Virus record (IMG/VR): IMGVR_UViG_3300030107_000393
Coordinates: 1-57,709 of that record
Direction: 5' to 3' (one strand)
Source of the DNA: a virus
DNA: 57,709 nt
Below the pieces are notes generated by a model. That model had not been told where the DNA came from and did no database searches. It saw nothing but the letters and a program-made list of their open reading frames with translations. Of the stretch, positions 14,853 through 21,585 are shown one piece after another. The position numbers and the translations under genes were made by a program. The number at the start of each line of letters is the position of its first letter. Position 1 is the first letter of the stretch.

Positions 14853-15045
14853 TGTGTACCTCCTCAAAATAATCGTCTATACTGCATGTTGGGTTAATAT
14901 TTTTTAGTTCCTCCAGAACTTTTGTTGAACATTTACCTTTCTTAACCCATTGATAAGGTATTGTCCTAGCTTTATTTATCTTTCTAGCCACTGATGATGC
15001 TCCTCCGAAGTCATTGATAAGCCTAGAAAAATTAATTTTATACAT
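14827..15045 (-). CDS. Cro/YdaS-like helix-turn-helix regulator
   Basis: A 72-residue protein with a predicted HTH: LINDFGGASSVARKINKARTIPYQWVKKG at about residues 9-37, of the Cro/YdaS type where a gap before the recognition helix is common. It is the first gene of the minus-strand replication unit, overlapping the PrimPol start by 26 bases. It lies next to overlapping divergent promoters with inverted repeats, so autorepression and control of the plus-strand recombination operon are likely. AAAAGGAG precedes the ATG. No CI-type repressor with a protease domain was seen. Confidence 0.75.
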   Translation of the reverse strand: MYKINFSRLINDFGGASSVARKINKARTIPYQWVKKGKCSTKVLEELKNINPTCSIDDYFEEVHNGKGKRKA

Positions 15046-15063
15046 TTTTTTCTCCTTTTATGC

Positions 15064-15092
15064 TTGCATTCGTGTAAGTTATATATTACATT
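15064..15092 (+). promoter_or_regulatory. Divergent promoter, plus strand
   Basis: TTGCAT (15064-15069), 17-base spacer, TACATT (15087-15092), pointing to the 15153 gene. It overlaps the minus-strand promoter. A weaker alternative is TTGTTC with an 18-base spacer and TAAACG. Prediction only. Confidence 0.4.
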
Positions 15093-15130
15093 CTTGTTCA
15101 TGTAAAGCATCATTCGATAAACGCTGATGC
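15073..15130. promoter_or_regulatory. Candidate operators in the divergent control region
   Basis: Two inverted repeats: TGTAA (15073-15077) with TTACA (15086-15090), and GCATCA (15107-15112) with TGATGC (15125-15130). The first covers both predicted -10 elements, the ideal place for the adjacent Cro-like regulator to bind. Confidence 0.5.
15078..15106 (-). promoter_or_regulatory. Divergent promoter, minus strand
   Basis: TTTACA (15106-15101), 17-base spacer, TATAAC (15083-15078). Each hexamer matches consensus at five of six positions. It should transcribe the regulator and PrimPol-helicase. Confidence 0.6.
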
Positions 15131-15152
15131 AAAACTAGAAAAGGAGAAGCAT

Positions 15153-15575
15153 ATGTCTTCAGACAGTTGGGATAGCTTTGGGAAATCCAAAGAGTCTGAT
15201 TCAATCCCATCAGACAACTTAGACCTCCTATGTCACGAACTCTACACATTAGAGTTAGACTTGCCAGCAAAACTTGAAAGGATACAACAACTCCAGAACG
15301 AGATTGCTTTGGCATTTCCAGAGACAGAGGGAGAACAGTCGAAAACAACGGAGAGGTTTCAAGTAACATGTTCAAGAAGTGAACGATGGGCATGGGACAA
15401 GCCAATGCTAGAAGAGATTTTTGGCGAAGGCGATTTGCCAGAGTACGTTACAAGAACTTTATCTGTTGATAAGAGGAAGTTTAAAAAACTTCCAAGTGGA
15501 GAGCAGAATACATTGAAGCCTGCATTAACTAGAAAGCTTGATAAAGCAAGAGTAAAGGTGGTGCAGAATGTTTAA
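15153..15575 (+). CDS. Hypothetical protein, first gene of the recombination operon
   Basis: A 140-residue hydrophilic protein with AAAAGGAGAAG upstream of the ATG. Residues 25-55 form a helical hairpin (LDLLCHELYTLELDLPAKLERIQQLQNEIALAF). The C-terminal part is basic (KRKFKKLPSGEQNTLKPALTRKLDKARVKVV), suggesting DNA contact. It overlaps the Sak4-like gene by 8 bases, so it probably works with the recombination module. No family name can be given. Confidence 0.7.
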   Translation: MSSDSWDSFGKSKESDSIPSDNLDLLCHELYTLELDLPAKLERIQQLQNEIALAFPETEGEQSKTTERFQVTCSRSERWAWDKPMLEEIFGEGDLPEYVTRTLSVDKRKFKKLPSGEQNTLKPALTRKLDKARVKVVQNV

Positions 15576-16326
15576 TGTAATGAAGACCTCTGACATACAA
15601 AAAGGTGGTGCAGTTAAACTATTATTATATGCACACCACGGATTTGGTAAAACATTCCAATGCCGTTACTTCCAAAAAAGATATGGGAAAGGATTAATAT
15701 TATCTGGTGAAGCAGGATTAAAGTCTGTTGAAGATGTTAATATTGATTATCTTCCGTTCACTTCTTGGGACGGAAACCATGACCCAGAAAACGGAGACTA
15801 TTCGTTTACTGGTATAGTAAAAATGTTGCAATCAAAAGAGTTTAAGGAAGCAGGATACAAATGGATAGCCATTGATAGCTTGACAGAATTATCTGAAAGA
15901 CTAATTGAACATCTCGAAAAGCAACATGAGAACTCTAGCAATGGGTTCGCATTATGGGGAGACTATAGCAGACTAATGCTTGGTTCTCTTAAATGGATTA
16001 GGGATTTACCTATACATGTTTACATTACGTGTCTTGCCAAAGAAGAGAAAGACGCAAACGATGTAACACAATACTGGCCCCTAGTTAAAGGTACTGCCGT
16101 TAGTAAACATGTTCCTGCCTTGTTTGACCACGTTATGTGTGGTGTAAGGAAGACAGAAACAAATGATAAGGGTATACCAAAAGTCAAAAGGTATATAGTA
16201 ACAGACGAGGTAAGTGGTTGGCATGGTAAAGTTCGTGACCCACTTAACACGTTGAGTGCCTTTGAAGAAGTAAACGATGTAACTGAACTATTAGCAAGAA
16301 TGAGTGAAGGAGGTAAAAATGAATGA
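15568..16326 (+). CDS. Sak4-like RecA-fold ATPase (single-strand annealing/recombination)
   Basis: A 252-residue P-loop protein of the phage nucleotide-binding (AAA_24/Sak4) type. Walker A is HHGFGKT around K28-T29, and Walker B is KWIAIDS ending at D103, with the following SLTELSERL helix typical of the family. These proteins assist annealing of single-stranded DNA together with an SSB and act in phage recombination. The gene order ATPase, SSB, nuclease supports this. It lacks the extra domains of full-length RecA. It overlaps the preceding and following genes by 8 bases each. Confidence 0.82.
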   Translation: MFNVMKTSDIQKGGAVKLLLYAHHGFGKTFQCRYFQKRYGKGLILSGEAGLKSVEDVNIDYLPFTSWDGNHDPENGDYSFTGIVKMLQSKEFKEAGYKWIAIDSLTELSERLIEHLEKQHENSSNGFALWGDYSRLMLGSLKWIRDLPIHVYITCLAKEEKDANDVTQYWPLVKGTAVSKHVPALFDHVMCGVRKTETNDKGIPKVKRYIVTDEVSGWHGKVRDPLNTLSAFEEVNDVTELLARMSEGGKNE

Positions 16327-16768
16327 TTGGAATGGTTTTAGTAGTCTTGATTTAACTAAGGTTGAGTCAAGCAGTGGCTATGTTAGGCTACCAAAAGGAG
16401 AGCATCATGTTAAGATAACAGATGCCGTGATGAAAGATAGTTCCACTGGTGGAAAATATTTGCAAGTAAATTTTAAAGGAGTTGAAGAAGTTGGAGACAT
16501 CAACGCAAACTTCAACCTTGTAAATAAAAATCCACAAGCAGTTGATATAGGTAAGAGACAACTAAAGTCTTTACTCATTGCGGCTCAGCACCCTAACCCA
16601 GACAAGCCTGGTGATGTTGCGTCTCTTAAAAATCTTGAGTTAGCAGTTGTTGTCGGAGACGGCAAGCCTTTTACTGGTGACGATGGTAAAGAAAGAACAC
16701 AGACAGAGGTCAAGGTTTATAAGCCACATGGTGAAGCCAAAGACCTTGATGACGAAATTCCATTCTAG
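16319..16768 (+). CDS. ssb: Single-stranded DNA-binding protein (DUF669-type)
   Basis: A 149-residue protein with ATG 16319 after GGAGG; the in-frame start at 16304 is inside the ribosome site. The central beta-rich region (YVRLPKGEHHVKITDAVMKDSSTGGKYL...) is of the OB-fold/DUF669 kind. The C-terminus ends in DDEIPF, the acidic tail by which SSBs recruit partner proteins. It should coat single-stranded DNA and load the Sak4-like ATPase encoded just upstream. A long structured gap follows, so it may end a transcription unit. Confidence 0.82.
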   Translation: MNDWNGFSSLDLTKVESSSGYVRLPKGEHHVKITDAVMKDSSTGGKYLQVNFKGVEEVGDINANFNLVNKNPQAVDIGKRQLKSLLIAAQHPNPDKPGDVASLKNLELAVVVGDGKPFTGDDGKERTQTEVKVYKPHGEAKDLDDEIPF

Positions 16769-16920
16769 TAATGGAATAGGAGTGCTTGTCAACTTTAACA
16801 TTTAACTTAAAGAAAGGTCTCCTTTAATTATTGTTAGACAAAATGTAATAAAATTTCTACAAGCACTCTTTACGAGGGAGGTTTGCAGGGGTGCCAGCCT
16901 CCCTCACCATAGGATTATTT
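16769..16920 (+). other. Structured leader before the Cas4-like nuclease gene
   Basis: GAGTGCTTGT (16780-16789) is the exact reverse complement of ACAAGCACTC (16859-16868), bracketing 69 bases that include a small AAAGG/CCTTT hairpin. A second hairpin, GAGGGAGG (16874-16881) with CCTCCCTC (16898-16905), ends 15 bases before the start codon. The region may be a cis-regulatory RNA or an operator pair. No T run follows, so it is not a simple terminator. Confidence 0.7.
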
Positions 16921-17733
16921 ATGATTAAAAGCGCAGACGATTTAATTAAAGCCATTGACGATGGGTACAGACAAGAGCCTAAAGAAAAAGCAAGAGATTA
17001 TATAGGTGCATCTGGTATAGGAACTCAATGTGATGCTTACCAAGCATTCTCTTTGAGAGGTTTCCCCAATGATGTGGCAGAACCAAAGTTAAAAAGAATA
17101 TTTAAACTTGGTCACATACTAGAAGACATAGTTGTTAAAGATATAAAAGATAAAGCTGATGTAAGGGTCTGGGAAAAAGACGGACTTACTGGCAGACAGT
17201 ATACTTACGAACAGTTAGGTGGTCATGTAGTTTGCCACATGGACGGACACATAGAGACAGATGATGGTGTTCTAAGGGTATTAGAAATAAAATCAATGAA
17301 CGATGCAAACTTTAAAAAGTTTATGAAAGACGGAGTTCGTATTTCTCACCCTAAATATTTCTCACAGTTACAAATGATGATGGCATTATCTGGTTTTAAA
17401 GAAAGTTTTTTTATTGCTATCAGTAAGAACACTAGCGAATACCATGCTGAGATAGTTAAATGGGACGACTTCGAGATAGCATTTATAAAGAAAAGAATAG
17501 AAGACGTTATTGAAAACAAAGCAAAGAAACTTGCGACAGACGAAACAGATTGGAGATGCAGAGGTTGTTTTAAAAAATCTGTTTGTTGGCACAATGCACC
17601 AGTTCCAGTAGCTTGTAACACTTGCCAGTTTGCAGAAGCTAACCATCAAGGTACTTGGACTTGCAAGAAAACAAACTCGGAAGCAACAAAAGTTTGCTCC
17701 TCTTACCAAGTATATAAACCTATAGAGAAATAA
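16921..17733 (+). CDS. Cas4/AddB-like Fe-S PD-(D/E)xK exonuclease
   Basis: A 270-residue nuclease. ATG 16921 follows AGGA at 6 bases; the in-frame GTG at 16891 lies within the hairpin and is rejected. RecB-family motifs are GHILE (H65, E68), D108 in HMDGH, LEIKS (E122, K124) and a QLQMM helix. Cys37 plus C213-x2-C216-x5-C222 match the pattern that holds the iron-sulfur cluster in Cas4 and AddB. A further CNTC (232-235), C248 and C259 form a likely zinc ribbon. It should resect DNA ends to feed the Sak4/SSB annealing pair. Confidence 0.85.
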   Translation: MIKSADDLIKAIDDGYRQEPKEKARDYIGASGIGTQCDAYQAFSLRGFPNDVAEPKLKRIFKLGHILEDIVVKDIKDKADVRVWEKDGLTGRQYTYEQLGGHVVCHMDGHIETDDGVLRVLEIKSMNDANFKKFMKDGVRISHPKYFSQLQMMMALSGFKESFFIAISKNTSEYHAEIVKWDDFEIAFIKKRIEDVIENKAKKLATDETDWRCRGCFKKSVCWHNAPVPVACNTCQFAEANHQGTWTCKKTNSEATKVCSSYQVYKPIEK

Positions 17734-17735
17734 AC

Positions 17736-17999
17736 ATGAAACGAGATAAGATATTACAAAAAGCAGGAAAGCTTATAGCCAAAGACAGAGCCAAGATATA
17801 TGGCGATGCATTGGCAAACCATAAAAGAATAGCAAAGTTGTGGTCTGTTTTATTGGAGAAAGATGTAGCACCACAAGATGTTTACAAGTGCATGATTGCT
17901 GTAAAGTTGGCACGTCTAATTGAAACACCCAAGCATTTAGACAGTGTTATAGATATAATTGGGTATGGTGCTTTATATGGAGAGATAGCAGATGACTAA
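17736..17999 (+). CDS. DUF6378-like phage protein
   Basis: An 87-residue protein resembling a widespread phage domain: KDRAKIYGDALANHKRIAKLWSVLL, then an AVKLARL segment, then SVIDIIGYGALYGEIA. The pattern (R..YG......I..LW, K.AR, D...D..GY) recalls the domain I know as DUF6378, often found beside nucleotide or DNA metabolism genes. Its function is not established. Two bases separate it from the nuclease, and it overlaps the next gene by 8 bases. Confidence 0.7.
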   Translation: MKRDKILQKAGKLIAKDRAKIYGDALANHKRIAKLWSVLLEKDVAPQDVYKCMIAVKLARLIETPKHLDSVIDIIGYGALYGEIADD

Positions 18000-18207
18000 T
18001 CCGAGATACACAGATGATTTTATTGCTCAAGTAAAACTATGGCATAGAGAAATGCAGAGCAGAAAGAAGAAACCTAACGACAAAAACCACACAATACAAG
18101 ACACAGCTAACAGATTTACATTAAGTTTTAACCAAGCAAAACGTGTGCTTTATACAATGAAAACTAAAAACCCTTTGTCTGAATACAAAGAACCTTACTA
18201 TGATTGA
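17992..18207 (+). CDS. Small HTH-like basic protein
   Basis: A 71-residue protein whose middle looks like a helix-turn-helix (IQDTANRFTLSFNQAKRVLYTMK). It is basic throughout. It overlaps its neighbours by 8 bases on each side and sits just before the methyltransferase, so it could be a DNA-targeting or regulatory partner. No family recognised. Confidence 0.6.
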   Translation: MTNPRYTDDFIAQVKLWHREMQSRKKKPNDKNHTIQDTANRFTLSFNQAKRVLYTMKTKNPLSEYKEPYYD

Positions 18208-19288
18208 TATTCACATTGGTGATTGTAGAGAGGTTTTAAAAACTTTACCTAGCAAATCTGTGAACTGTTGTGTTACCTCACCCCCATACTGGGGGTTGAG
18301 GGATTATCAAACTGGTACATGGGAAGGTGGCGACCCTAACTGTCCTCACATGAGAACTACAAAAATATCTAAGGATACTGTTACTGGACATAAAGCCATG
18401 CATGAACAAGGTAATGTTGTCGGTGACGCAATATACAGAAGTACATGTCCTAAGTGTGGTGCAGTAAGAAAAGACTCGCAGTTAGGATTAGAAGAAACAC
18501 CATCACAATTTGTGAATAATTTAGTGCAAGTCTTTCGTGAAGTTCACAGAGTGTTAAGAGATGATGGAACTCTCTGGTTAAATCTTGGAGACTCCTACTA
18601 CAATTATAGAGCAGACGGAAAGCAAGTAAAGCAGACAGTATCAAGTACAAGGCAAGACTTTCCAGAGTCAAGTCCACATAGAGCCAACAAGATAGACGGA
18701 CTAAAACAGAAAGACTTGATTGGTATACCTTGGAGAGTTGCGTTTGCACTGCAAGACGATGGTTGGTATCTAAGACAAGACATCATATGGCACAAGCCAA
18801 ACCCTATGCCAGAGAGTGTGAAAGATAGATGCACAAAGTCACACGAATATATATTTTTGTTTAGCAAGAATAAGAATTACTACTATGATAATGATTCAAT
18901 CAAAGAGAAAGCAACTGATTGGGGTACAAGAGACAGAACAGACGGCAAGTATCACAATGAAGGTACTGGTCTGCAACCACATAGTGGTCTTGAAAAATCA
19001 TACGAAACAAAGAACAAAAGGTCTGTATGGACAGTAACTACTAAGCCATATAGGGAAGCACACTTTGCTGTATTCCCAACAGAACTAATAGAACCATGCG
19101 TAAAAGCAGGGTGTCCAGAGGAGGGAACAGTCCTAGACCCTTTCGGAGGGTCTGGGACTACTGGACTTGTGGCAGACAGACTTGGTAGGAACGCCAAGAT
19201 TATTGAACTTAATAAAGATTATATAGAGATAGCCAACAATCGTGTAATGAATGACGCTCCGTTGTTCACAGACGTAAGTATTAGATAG
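18200..19288 (+). CDS. Beta-class DNA amino-methyltransferase
   Basis: A 362-residue S-adenosylmethionine-dependent methyltransferase. The catalytic motif TSPPYWG (S27-Y30) precedes the AdoMet motif DPFGGSGTTG (F315 onward), the permuted order of the beta class that makes N4-methylcytosine or N6-methyladenine. Between them is a Cys-rich insert (CPHM ... CPKC) and a QDIIWHKPNPMPES segment typical of these enzymes. No restriction endonuclease is nearby, so it is an orphan enzyme, plausibly protecting phage DNA from host restriction. Its 3' end overlaps the lysozyme gene on the other strand by 8 bases. Confidence 0.88.
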   Translation: MIDIHIGDCREVLKTLPSKSVNCCVTSPPYWGLRDYQTGTWEGGDPNCPHMRTTKISKDTVTGHKAMHEQGNVVGDAIYRSTCPKCGAVRKDSQLGLEETPSQFVNNLVQVFREVHRVLRDDGTLWLNLGDSYYNYRADGKQVKQTVSSTRQDFPESSPHRANKIDGLKQKDLIGIPWRVAFALQDDGWYLRQDIIWHKPNPMPESVKDRCTKSHEYIFLFSKNKNYYYDNDSIKEKATDWGTRDRTDGKYHNEGTGLQPHSGLEKSYETKNKRSVWTVTTKPYREAHFAVFPTELIEPCVKAGCPEEGTVLDPFGGSGTTGLVADRLGRNAKIIELNKDYIEIANNRVMNDAPLFTDVSIR

Positions 19289-19721
19289 ACTTCATACGCT
19301 CAATTAAACGCTTCGCTCTGTTCGGAACTTGATGAAACCATTTTGACTGCTCCATCTGGACGCTGGCTTCGAACCAATCTCCGTCTTTCACAGCTTGTAT
19401 TTTCTTTTTGAATTTGCTGTAACGAGGAAATCCGAGATTAAACATCATATTTGCGCATACTCTTTTCGCTTGCTCTGGCATGGCGTCCCAATCATCATAG
19501 ACTTTCTTACAGTCATCAATGGTTATCTTGATGTCTTGGTCAAAAAGTTCATTCACTCTTTCTTCAGAGACTGATGTACCCAGTGGATTATCAAACTCTG
19601 GCTCGTCTTCACGGCAAAGGTGTCCCACCCCACATGTTTTTAAACCTAAATGGTCTAGGTATGTTTCATACTTTATACCTTCGTCTCTGGCTAATTCTTC
19701 ACGTAATAAATTTATGTTCAT
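19281..19721 (-). CDS. T4-type lysozyme (endolysin, GH24)
   Basis: A 146-residue muramidase. The catalytic triad of T4 lysozyme is present: E14 (RDEGIKYETY), D23 (LDHLG) and T29, followed by GVGHL. The C-terminal half also matches T4 lysozyme closely (ANMMFNLGFPRYSKFKK..., WFHQVPNRAKRLIERM). There is no signal peptide, so it needs a holin. The gene directly upstream encodes one and overlaps its start by four bases. It is the last gene of the long late operon and meets the methyltransferase gene tail to tail. Confidence 0.92.
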   Translation of the reverse strand: MNINLLREELARDEGIKYETYLDHLGLKTCGVGHLCREDEPEFDNPLGTSVSEERVNELFDQDIKITIDDCKKVYDDWDAMPEQAKRVCANMMFNLGFPRYSKFKKKIQAVKDGDWFEASVQMEQSKWFHQVPNRAKRLIERMKSI

Positions 19722-20122
19722 TTTGAACTCCTTTTATTCATAATTTGTAGTCCTTGCTTACCGAACCTATATCCAAAACTGCTGCCTATCACTATATACA
19801 ACATGTTATGAAACCAATTTGGTGTGTGTTGGTCTAAAAATATAAAGCCTTCTTTAACATATTCTTGTGTCCAAGGCAGAAAACAGCAGGTTAATACTGC
19901 TATAAACCAAAGTGACCACGCTTCGTCTTTCCAACTTTCGCCCATCTGGTCTGTCAAAGACCTCTCATTAAGCATGGCAGACGTAGCTTCTGTCTCGTAA
20001 ACTTTCGCTTCGGCTTTGGCTCTAGCTACTTTGACTTCTGATTCTGCTTTTGACTTACTTACTTTACCTTCTAGCCAAGTCCCTGCAAGGGAGGCTATAG
20101 GTCCGAAAATAGTTTGTAACAT
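19718..20122 (-). CDS. Holin-like membrane protein
   Basis: A 134-residue protein with an amphipathic Ala/Lys/Glu helix (residues 20-50), then SWKDEAWSL and two hydrophobic segments (LWFIAVLTCCFLPW and HNMLYIVIGSSFGYRF). The arrangement matches a holin family common in marine phages and gene transfer agents, with WKDE and a final SFGYR. It overlaps the lysozyme start by four bases (ATGA), so the pair is a lysis cassette: the holin lets the cytoplasmic endolysin reach the cell wall. Confidence 0.8.
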   Translation of the reverse strand: MLQTIFGPIASLAGTWLEGKVSKSKAESEVKVARAKAEAKVYETEATSAMLNERSLTDQMGESWKDEAWSLWFIAVLTCCFLPWTQEYVKEGFIFLDQHTPNWFHNMLYIVIGSSFGYRFGKQGLQIMNKRSSK

Positions 20123-20125
20123 TTT

Positions 20126-20323
20126 TTACCCCTTAATTTTTTTTGTAATCCATAGGAACATTGCATATACTGCCAATCCATATACAGTTGCTATGCCTAT
20201 ATCTACTAGATGTTCTCTCATATGGTAGATAAATTGAATGCCTGCTTCGACATCACTACCACCCTCACCAATGTTTATTGTCTTGGTTAGGGTTTCTACA
20301 TCACTGATTGTTTGTTCTATCAT
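20126..20323 (-). CDS. Small single-pass membrane protein of the lysis region
   Basis: A 65-residue protein with an acidic N-terminal part, one transmembrane segment (IGIATVYGLAVYAMFLWI) and a short basic C-terminus (TKKIKG). It sits just before the holin and starts on a four-base overlap with the upstream small gene. It may be a second holin, an antiholin or a small spanin-like element. The sequence does not decide. Confidence 0.6.
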   Translation of the reverse strand: MIEQTISDVETLTKTINIGEGGSDVEAGIQFIYHMREHLVDIGIATVYGLAVYAMFLWITKKIKG

Positions 20324-20463
20324 GTCTGTTTAGTTTTTTTCTTGCTCGGTTTAACTGTATAGTTAGCGGCTCTGTTTATAACGCAAGGGCAATTAGCGTG
20401 TTGCATCTTGCCAGTTTTTGTTTTGTTTCCAATAACACGTACTTTTTTACCTATACTATGCAT
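20320..20463 (-). CDS. Small basic Cys-containing protein
   Basis: A 47-codon ORF from ATG 20463, ending in an ATGA overlap with the next gene. The product is basic (IGKKVRVIGNKTKTGKMQHANCPCVINRAANYTVKPSKKKTK) with one CPC motif. It belongs to a row of short Lys-rich proteins in the late operon and might be packaged with DNA. Function unknown. Confidence 0.6.
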   Translation of the reverse strand: MHSIGKKVRVIGNKTKTGKMQHANCPCVINRAANYTVKPSKKKTKQT

Positions 20464-20466
20464 GAC

Positions 20467-20724
20467 CTACCACTTCTTGCAAGACCAATATCTGGCAGTT
20501 AGCTTAGATGGTGGCTTGCTATCACATCTATGCCTTGCTCTAAAGTTTTTACGTCTGCCAGGTTGATTCTTTTTAATCTTCATATTCGCATCGCCAAAAC
20601 GTATAATCTTTTCTACACCATTAGCACATGCTTTAACTACAAACTTCTTGCCTCCAGAGACTTGTCTCCTCGGCTTGTTACATGGCATCTTTTTCTTGTT
20701 AAGTTTTGGTGCTTTCTTACCCAT
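20467..20724 (-). CDS. Small basic protein, probable late/virion-associated
   Basis: An 85-residue protein starting at ATG 20724 on a TAATG overlap; the in-frame start at 20754 lies within the neighbour's end. The sequence is very basic with several Cys. It contains KKFVVKACANGVEKIIRFG and a C-terminal RARHRCDSK...TARYWSCKKW. I recall close relatives in many marine phages and some algal viruses, without known function. DNA compaction or virion packing is inferred from charge and position. Confidence 0.7.
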   Translation of the reverse strand: MGKKAPKLNKKKMPCNKPRRQVSGGKKFVVKACANGVEKIIRFGDANMKIKKNQPGRRKNFRARHRCDSKPPSKLTARYWSCKKW

Positions 20725-20942
20725 TACGCTGCCCTCTTCTTTTTCTTTTTCCAACTAATTCTTTTTGAACTCGTCTTCTTTTTAGCCGCAGACGTACATT
20801 GTGCTTTGGTTGGTCTGCAAGCAGGGTATGGTCTTTTTGAACTTTTTGCTGACTTCCTTCCACAAGGCTTGCCAGTTTTACAGTCTATCCAACCCTTACC
20901 TTTGTTTCTACTAAACCATTTATGTAAACTTTCTCCTGCCAT
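20724..20942 (-). CDS. Small basic Cys-rich protein (DUF5872-like)
   Basis: A 72-residue protein with a characteristic core: HKWFSRNKGKGWIDCKTGKPCGR, then RPYPACRPTKAQC, then a Lys-rich tail ending in KKKKKRAA. This matches a family I know as DUF5872-type proteins of marine phages. The paired Cys could bind metal. Its start overlaps the upstream stop (TAATG). Function unknown, probably late and DNA- or virion-associated. Confidence 0.72.
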   Translation of the reverse strand: MAGESLHKWFSRNKGKGWIDCKTGKPCGRKSAKSSKRPYPACRPTKAQCTSAAKKKTSSKRISWKKKKKRAA

Positions 20943-21112
20943 TATGCTCTTTTCTTTTTCTTTTTCTTCTTACTGTTACCCCAGTTGGCTGCGCCTACTT
21001 TTCTACATTTTACTAAAGCACCAGACGCATAAGCTGAGGGCCAGACGGAATAACTTCTTTTGACCTTGTGATAACATGCGTCTTTCTTAGTTTTTGTTTT
21101 TGTTCTCGCCAT
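20942..21112 (-). CDS. Small Lys-rich protein
   Basis: A 56-codon ORF from ATG 21112, ending in seven Lys followed by RA and overlapping the next ATG (TAATG). It contains CYHKVKRSYSVWPSAYASGALVKC, a pattern with Trp and paired Cys like its neighbours. It is probably a paralogue-like member of the same basic protein group. Function unknown. Confidence 0.65.
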   Translation of the reverse strand: MARTKTKTKKDACYHKVKRSYSVWPSAYASGALVKCRKVGAANWGNSKKKKKKKRA

Positions 21113-21257
21113 TGTCGCTTCTCTTTAAATATGGTTTGTCTTCATCATACACTAGAATAGCCTTTTCTTTGTCCGTTTTTTTAGAAAAAATTTCTTTATG
21201 CTCACGTCTAAACTTATCTATTCTAAGCCTAATATCTATTACTTTCTCAATAGCCAA
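21087..21257 (-). CDS. Small charged protein, TTG start
   Basis: A 56-codon frame that reads as a helical charged protein (AIEKVIDIRLRIDKFRREH, then KKTDKEKAILVYDEDKPYLKR). No ATG is available; TTG 21257 is the only in-frame start, with AAGAAAGAG upstream. It overlaps both neighbouring small genes in other frames. Moderate support only. Confidence 0.45.
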   Translation of the reverse strand: MAIEKVIDIRLRIDKFRREHKEIFSKKTDKEKAILVYDEDKPYLKRSDNGENKNKN

Positions 21258-21388
21258 TCGAAAAAACTCTTTCTTTTCGCAGTTCCTTTAAGCCATTCTA
21301 CTATATCCCATAGCGTCTTCTTCTTGTCGCCTACAACTCTGGGTGTGTATACAGTAGTCTTCTTTGGTCTACCCCTTTTGTTTGTCAT
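21239..21388 (-). CDS. Small basic protein of the lysis region
   Basis: A 49-codon ORF from ATG 21388 with AAGGAGAAAA upstream. It begins TNKRGRPKK, an AT-hook-like RGRPKK motif that could bind DNA in the minor groove, and ends with an amphipathic WDIVEWLKG helix. Function unknown. Confidence 0.6.
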   Translation of the reverse strand: MTNKRGRPKKTTVYTPRVVGDKKKTLWDIVEWLKGTAKRKSFFDWLLRK

Positions 21389-21585
21389 TTCTTTTCTCCT
21401 TCTTTTTGTGGAACGGATTTAGGTACGCAATAAGCTTTGACCCAAATTTTGCTATCTCCTGCGAGCGATGGGTCAAGGTTTTGCGCTCTAATCTTTGCTG
21501 CAATTCTAAGACACGAATCCAAATCACTGAAGTAGACACTCTCTTGTACAGTTCCTGATAAAAATACTACTAAAAGCCATGTCAT
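21385..21585 (-). CDS. Small exported or membrane-attached protein
   Basis: A 66-residue protein with a signal-like N-terminus (MTWLLVVFLSGTVQ) and a soluble part containing two Cys (SCLRIAAKIRAQ, KAYCVPK). It has four-base overlaps with both neighbours. Similar short proteins lie beside lysis genes in other marine phages, from memory. A spanin-type or periplasmic role is inference. Confidence 0.65.
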   Translation of the reverse strand: MTWLLVVFLSGTVQESVYFSDLDSCLRIAAKIRAQNLDPSLAGDSKIWVKAYCVPKSVPQKEGEKK

